DNA of 8,714 nucleotides from Myxococcales bacterium (lineage in GTDB: Bacteria; Myxococcota_A; UBA9160; JALSIO01): positions 1 to 8,714 of the forward strand of contig JALSIO010000781.1 in assembly GCA_026989995.1 (NCBI GenBank), given 5' to 3'. The first letter of the stretch is position 1. Each line of letters opens with the position of its first letter. The position numbers and the translations under genes are program-made. The notes beneath the pieces are model-generated. The model was not told the origin of the DNA, did no database searches, and saw only the letters and a list, made by a program, of their open reading frames with translations. Shown here piece after piece: positions 5,921 through 8,714 of the stretch.

Positions 5921-7081
5921 TTGAAGTCCCCGGTGGTGGGGCCGCGATGGGGGGCGCCTCCGTGGCGGTTCCGGTTCCGGATCCCTTCGGCGCCGCTTCC
6001 GCGAAGCGCCGACGCCGTCGTGATCGGCGCGGGCTTCGCGGGCCTCGCCGCGGCCCGAAGCCTCGCGGCCGCGGGCCTGCAGGTGGTGGTCCTCGAGGGG
6101 GGGCGGGTCGGTGGGGGGGCGAGTGGCCGGAGCGGCGGGGTCGTGCTGGAGGGGGCCGCGGCCGGTGAGCTCCCCGGGCTCGGGAGCGCCATCGAGGCGC
6201 TGCGGGAGCGGATCCGCCGCGACGGGATCGAATGCGGTCTCGAGCTTCCGGGCTGCCTCGAGCTGGCCCACCGCGAGCGCGCCGAAGGGCCCTGGCGCGA
6301 ACGAGGCTGGCGTGATGCCGGTCGCTGGCTGGTGCCCGCGGCCGAGGTGCCGGGGGGCACCCTCGATCCCGGGGCCCTGCTCTCGGGCATGGCCGCGGCC
6401 GCGACCCGCGCCGGCGCCCGCATCCACGAAGGCGTCCGCGCGAGCCGCCTCCGCGCGATGCCGGCCCCCGCGCTCGAGACCACTGCGGGGGGCCTCTCCG
6501 CGGGGCTCGTGGTGGTGGCGGCCGGGGCCTTCACGGGCGGGCTGGTTCCGGAGGCAGGCGAGCTCCACGCCGCGCTCACCCCGGCGCTCGTGACGGCTCC
6601 GCTCCCTCGGGATGCGGGGCTCGGGCCCGCGGGCGGGAGGCCCTTCTACACGGTGGATCTCCCCTACCTCTGGGGGCGGCCGCTGCCCGACGGGGCGCTG
6701 ATGCTCGGCGCCGGCCTCGTCCGCGGCGATCCGGAGCAGCTCCCCAACCGGCGCATCGACCGGGGTGCGTTCGCCCGGGCGATCCGCGAGCTCGAGGATC
6801 GGCTCCGGGGGCTCACTCCCCGGTTCCGCGGGCTCGGGGTCCGCCGGCGCTTCGCGGGCCCGGTCTGCTTCCGGACCGGCGCGGTTCCGCTGCTCTGCCT
6901 CCATCCCGAAAGCCCGCGCGTGGCACTGGCCGGTGCCTTCGCCGGGCACGGCGTGGCGCTCGCCCCGCTGGCCGGCGAGCTCGCCGCCGAGGCCCTGCTG
7001 GGCCGCCGCGCGCTTCCCGACTGGGGCCGACCGTGTCCGGACCCGGCGCAGGACCCGGCCGCGCGGAGCCGGAGAGCCTGA
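5921..7081 (+). CDS. FAD-dependent oxidoreductase, DAO family (amino acid/amine oxidase-like)
   Basis: A 386-residue flavoprotein of the D-amino-acid oxidase family, whose members oxidise amines or N-substituted amino acids with FAD. ADAVVIGAGFAGLAAARSL (30-48) is the dinucleotide-binding fold, with Glu59 in VVLEGG as the likely ribose-binding acid. GGGASGRSGG (64-73) is the family's GASGRNGG flavin motif with Ser in place of the usual Asn. GLVVVAAGAFTGGL (about 195-208) is the second FAD-contact strand. GAFAGHGVALAPLAGELAAEALLG near the C-terminus matches the family's closing motif (shown here only as a signature; about residues 343-366). The N-terminal lead before the Rossmann fold and the GASGR motif recall gamma-glutamylputrescine-oxidase-like members, but the substrate cannot be assigned. 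The TTG start at 5921 is chosen because GGAGG lies 9 bases upstream; the nearby ATG at 5947 is in another frame. No cofactor or substrate partner gene is adjacent. Confidence 0.9.
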   Translation: MKSPVVGPRWGAPPWRFRFRIPSAPLPRSADAVVIGAGFAGLAAARSLAAAGLQVVVLEGGRVGGGASGRSGGVVLEGAAAGELPGLGSAIEALRERIRRDGIECGLELPGCLELAHRERAEGPWRERGWRDAGRWLVPAAEVPGGTLDPGALLSGMAAAATRAGARIHEGVRASRLRAMPAPALETTAGGLSAGLVVVAAGAFTGGLVPEAGELHAALTPALVTAPLPRDAGLGPAGGRPFYTVDLPYLWGRPLPDGALMLGAGLVRGDPEQLPNRRIDRGAFARAIRELEDRLRGLTPRFRGLGVRRRFAGPVCFRTGAVPLLCLHPESPRVALAGAFAGHGVALAPLAGELAAEALLGRRALPDWGRPCPDPAQDPAARSRRA

Positions 7082-7112
7082 CCGCCCGCCGTGTCGGATC
7101 CGCAGCCCGAGG

Positions 7113-7142
7113 TTGACACCTTCCTGTTCGTGAACAGGAAGG
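7113..7142 (+). promoter_or_regulatory. TTGACA box overlapping regulatory space with a perfect 11-bp-arm palindrome
   Basis: TTGACA (7113-7118) is a perfect -35 hexamer. It is followed immediately by CCTTCCTGTTC (7119-7129), the spacer GT, and GAACAGGAAGG (7132-7142), an exact inverted repeat. The palindrome fills the -35 to -10 interval of the presumed promoter for the YfdX gene at 7195, the classic place for a repressor operator (TetR-, MarR- or GntR-type dimers). A good -10 hexamer is not visible 16-18 bp downstream, so the promoter itself is uncertain. No T run follows, which argues against it being a terminator for the oxidoreductase. The element is AT-richer than its surroundings. Confidence 0.65.
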
Positions 7143-7194
7143 GTCCCGAAGCAACGGCGGGCCTGGCCACGCGCGCGCCCGGAGGAGGACGAAG

Positions 7195-7401
7195 ATGACT
7201 CTTCGGAAGATGCGCCGCGCCGCGACGGCGCTCGCGCTCGTGACTTCGCTTTCGGCGGCCGGCGCCCTCGCGGCGGTCGAGCGGGAGGTGAGCCGCGCCG
7301 GGGGCTACGAGACGGTGGTGGAACGCAGGGTCGAAGGGGAGCTCTCTCCGAGGGTCTGCGCCAGGCTTCCCTGCTCACGGCACAGGTCGTGGCCCACCTG
7401 A
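7195..7401 (+). CDS. Signal peptide and N-terminal part of a frameshifted YfdX-family protein
   Basis: This short frame has the best start in the window: GGAGGAGG (7181-7188) six bases before the ATG. It encodes a standard Sec signal peptide: basic MTLRKMRR, a hydrophobic core at 9-22, and cleavage expected after AlaLeuAla (24-26). A mature stretch AVEREVSRAGGYETVVERRVEG follows, shown by position 27-48. From the GGGG run at 7336-7339 the frame changes character (ELSPRVCARLPCSRHRSWPT) and ends at 7401. The YfdX sequence continues in the -1 frame (GALSEGLRQASLLTAQVV), which joins smoothly if one G is added to the run. It is therefore the 5' part of the gene at 7389-8177, broken by a one-base deletion, a sequencing error, or much less likely read through by frameshifting. 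Confidence 0.7.
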   Translation: MTLRKMRRAATALALVTSLSAAGALAAVEREVSRAGGYETVVERRVEGELSPRVCARLPCSRHRSWPT

Positions 7402-8177
7402 ACGGCGCGACCGAGAAGCTCGCGGACCAGGACCGCGAGGGGGCCCGCACCGAGATCCAGAAGGCCCGCACACTGGTCCGGGTCGTCCGCGACATGCTCC
7501 CGGTGACCGAAGTCGTGACCGCCGTGAAGGATTCGTCCGGAAACGAGGTCTATCGCGATGTGCGGCGGGTACAGGACGACATGATTCCGATCTTCCAGGG
7601 GCTGGTCGAGATGGAGGTGGTCCGGCCCATTGTCGACGCGAGGAAGGAGCAGGCCGCGGTCCGCGGCGTCGAGCTCACGGATGCGGATCTGATCTACACC
7701 TCCGTGCTGGTGGACCTCTCCTACGTGGAGCGCAAGCTGGCGCGGGCCGAGGCCCTGCTCGACGAGCCGGTGGCCGCGCTCGCACAGCTCGTGCTGGCCC
7801 AGACCAACGGGATCCACTTCCGGAGCGACGAAATCGACGATCCCCTGGTGGAGGCCCAAAGCGCGCTGCGGCTGGCCGAGCGGAACCTGGCCGATGGCCG
7901 CATCGAGGGAGCCCGCCGAAACCTCGCCCGGGCCCGCGTGCACCTCGAGACCTACCGGGGGCTGGTCGGGCAGGCCCGCGCCGAGGAGGTGGCCGAGCTC
8001 GAGCGCCAGGTCACCGATCTCGCGGCCAAGATCGAGGAGCCCGGAGCCACCGAGCGCCTGCGGAGCTACTGGCACCGGGTGACCGGCTGGCTGCGGCGCG
8101 AGAGCGGCGAGGCCCACACGACGACGTCGGGGGCGCAGGGCGCGGTCCCGGAGACGGGCCCATCCAAGGGCTCCTGA
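7389..8177 (+). CDS. YfdX-family protein, main domain (gene frameshifted from its signal peptide)
   Basis: The YfdX-like region is helical and charged: ATEKLADQDREGARTEIQKARTLVRVV, then a middle part with EVYRDVRRVQDDMIP, a hydrophobic/valine-rich stretch up to DADLIYTSVLVDL, and an amphipathic helical second half with repeated RxxLARA patterns. A polar tail of about 40 residues ends the protein. YfdX proteins are small helical proteins linked in enterobacteria to acid and multidrug stress; their molecular role is not firmly known, so no specific function is given here. The frame stays open upstream to about 7338 and there encodes GALSEGLRQASLLTAQ, which belongs to the same domain, but it has no start codon before the GTG at 7389. 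That GTG has no Shine-Dalgarno site, overlaps the end of the 7195-7401 frame and cuts into the domain, so it is unlikely to be the native start. The natural gene is best read as 7195-8177 with a one-base shift near 7336-7339. Family assignment is from pattern recognition without a search. Confidence 0.75.
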   Translation: MAHLNGATEKLADQDREGARTEIQKARTLVRVVRDMLPVTEVVTAVKDSSGNEVYRDVRRVQDDMIPIFQGLVEMEVVRPIVDARKEQAAVRGVELTDADLIYTSVLVDLSYVERKLARAEALLDEPVAALAQLVLAQTNGIHFRSDEIDDPLVEAQSALRLAERNLADGRIEGARRNLARARVHLETYRGLVGQARAEEVAELERQVTDLAAKIEEPGATERLRSYWHRVTGWLRRESGEAHTTTSGAQGAVPETGPSKGS

Positions 8178-8209
8178 AGCCCGTCCCTCGACGGCCTCGC
8201 CGACCGCTC

Positions 8210-8279
8210 CCGGTCGTCGAAGGGCCGCGGATGCCCCACGGGTGAATGGCCCGTGGGGCATCCGTGTTCCGACGACCGG
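8210..8279 (+). repeat. Nested inverted repeat around the terminator hairpin
   Basis: CCGGTCGTCG (8210-8219) and CGACGACCGG (8270-8279) are perfect 10-bp arms enclosing the 15-bp stem at 8228-8264, with short internal loops. The left outer arm can also pair with CGACCG at 8201-8206 (loop about four bases), giving mutually exclusive folds. The RNA could form a long hairpin of about 70 nucleotides with 25 or more paired bases. Confidence 0.7.
8228..8264 (+). terminator. Strong hairpin, probable transcription terminator after the YfdX gene
   Basis: CGGATGCCCCACGGG (8228-8242) pairs perfectly with CCCGTGGGGCATCCG (8250-8264) around the 7-base loop TGAATGG, 50 bases after the YfdX stop codon. The following bases (TGTTCC) contain only a weak T-rich stretch. 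The stem is long and GC-rich enough to end transcription or to protect the 3' end from nucleases. The remaining 8280-8433 stretch holds no gene or clear promoter. Confidence 0.7.
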
Positions 8280-8433
8280 CGCCGGGCAGCCAGATGAGCC
8301 AAGATGATGGGGCGGGTCGAGGCTTCTCCGGGTGCTCGATTCCTGCCGGCGCTGCATCGGTTCCCGGTCCGCCTTCGTCGCCTGCAGCTCCGGGCCCGAT
8401 CCCTCCTCCGCCCGGGGCGGAAAGGAGCCGGCC

Positions 8434-8714
8434 ATGGTCTACGACGAGGCACTCGCCGACCGCGTGCGAAGCGTGCTCCACAGCCATCCGGAGGTCGTCG
8501 AACGCCGGATGTTCGGCGGGCTCGCCTTCCTCCTCCGCGGCAATCTCTGCTGCGGTGTGCTGGGAACCGAGCTCATGGTGCGGGTCGGGCCAGAGGGTTA
8601 CGACGAAGCGCTTCGCCAGCCCCACGCCCGTCCGATGGATTTCACGCGCCGGCCCGTCCGCGGCCTGGTCTACGTGGAACCGAGCGGGATCGCAGACGAC
8701 GGGGATCTCCGCCG
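8434..8714 (+). CDS. TfoX N-terminal-domain protein, 3' end cut by window edge
   Basis: The first 93 residues are visible. AAGGAG (8422-8427) six bases before the ATG supports the start. RMFGGLAFLLRGNLCCGV (25-42) is the hallmark of the TfoX/Sxy N-terminal domain (xMFGGxxFxxxGxxxxxV), followed by ELMVRVGPEGYDEAL (46-60), the HARPMDF segment (64-70) and RGLVYVEPSGI (76-86), in the expected order. Stand-alone TfoX_N proteins are usually about 105-115 residues, so only a short C-terminal piece is probably missing. The domain is named after the competence regulator TfoX/Sxy of gammaproteobacteria, but short single-domain members are mostly uncharacterised, and a role in competence should not be assumed. 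It is separated from the YfdX gene by the terminator hairpin, so it is likely its own unit. Confidence 0.88.
   Translation, partial: MVYDEALADRVRSVLHSHPEVVERRMFGGLAFLLRGNLCCGVLGTELMVRVGPEGYDEALRQPHARPMDFTRRPVRGLVYVEPSGIADDGDLR

Noticed and set aside
7333..7341. Programmed -1 ribosomal frameshift site in the YfdX gene
   Set aside because: GAA GGG GAG does not fit the X XXY YYZ slippery pattern in the reading frame, and re-pairing after a -1 slip would be poor; a one-base deletion explains the data more simply.
5759..7495. 578-codon open frame on the minus strand
   Set aside because: Antisense to the DAO oxidoreductase and to the start of the YfdX gene; no recognisable domain, and composition typical of a shadow frame.

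Overview
This window is very GC-rich (roughly 70% G+C by eye). It looks like chromosomal DNA of a free-living, environmental Gram-negative bacterium, most likely Pseudomonadota. The reasons are a hybrid sensor kinase, a sigma-54 activator with a canonical -24/-12 promoter, a YfdX-family exported protein and a tRNA gene without an encoded CCA. Taxonomy below phylum cannot be fixed from the sequence. Dense GC creates very long antisense open frames that are not genes.

Left third (1-3560, minus strand): a FAD/NAD(P)-dependent oxidoreductase resembling the glutamate synthase small subunit (2211-3560) is followed in the same direction by a membrane-bound hybrid sensor histidine kinase, whose second receiver domain is cut by the window edge (1-2238). 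The kinase has no ATG start at a sensible place. Its only canonical upstream start overlaps the end of the oxidoreductase, so the two look like one transcription unit.

Centre (3561-5170): an intergenic region of about 230 bp holds two inverted repeats, a 13-bp direct repeat and a textbook sigma-54 promoter (GG-N10-GC, 3736-3751). These precede a sigma-54 activator (3794-5170) with an intact AAA+ module and GAFTGA loop, a Fis-type helix-turn-helix and an apparently degenerate receiver domain. This suggests an autoregulated or cascade-regulated activator, possibly not controlled by phosphorylation.

Right part (5171-8714): a tRNA with CAU anticodon, best read as Ile2, is followed by a truncated short-chain dehydrogenase remnant on the minus strand. 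Then come a DAO-type FAD oxidoreductase with a TTG start whose ribosome-binding site can pair into a hairpin, and a perfect palindrome next to a TTGACA box. Next is a YfdX-family exported protein whose signal peptide and main domain are in different frames (apparent one-base deletion in a G run), followed by a strong nested inverted repeat/terminator. The window ends in the start of a TfoX N-terminal-domain protein.

I do not see a clear new multi-gene defence or mobile system. The most interesting points are the sigma-54 promoter/activator locus with its degenerate receiver, the palindromic operator plus frameshifted YfdX gene, the gene truncation beside the tRNA, and the kinase without an obvious start.
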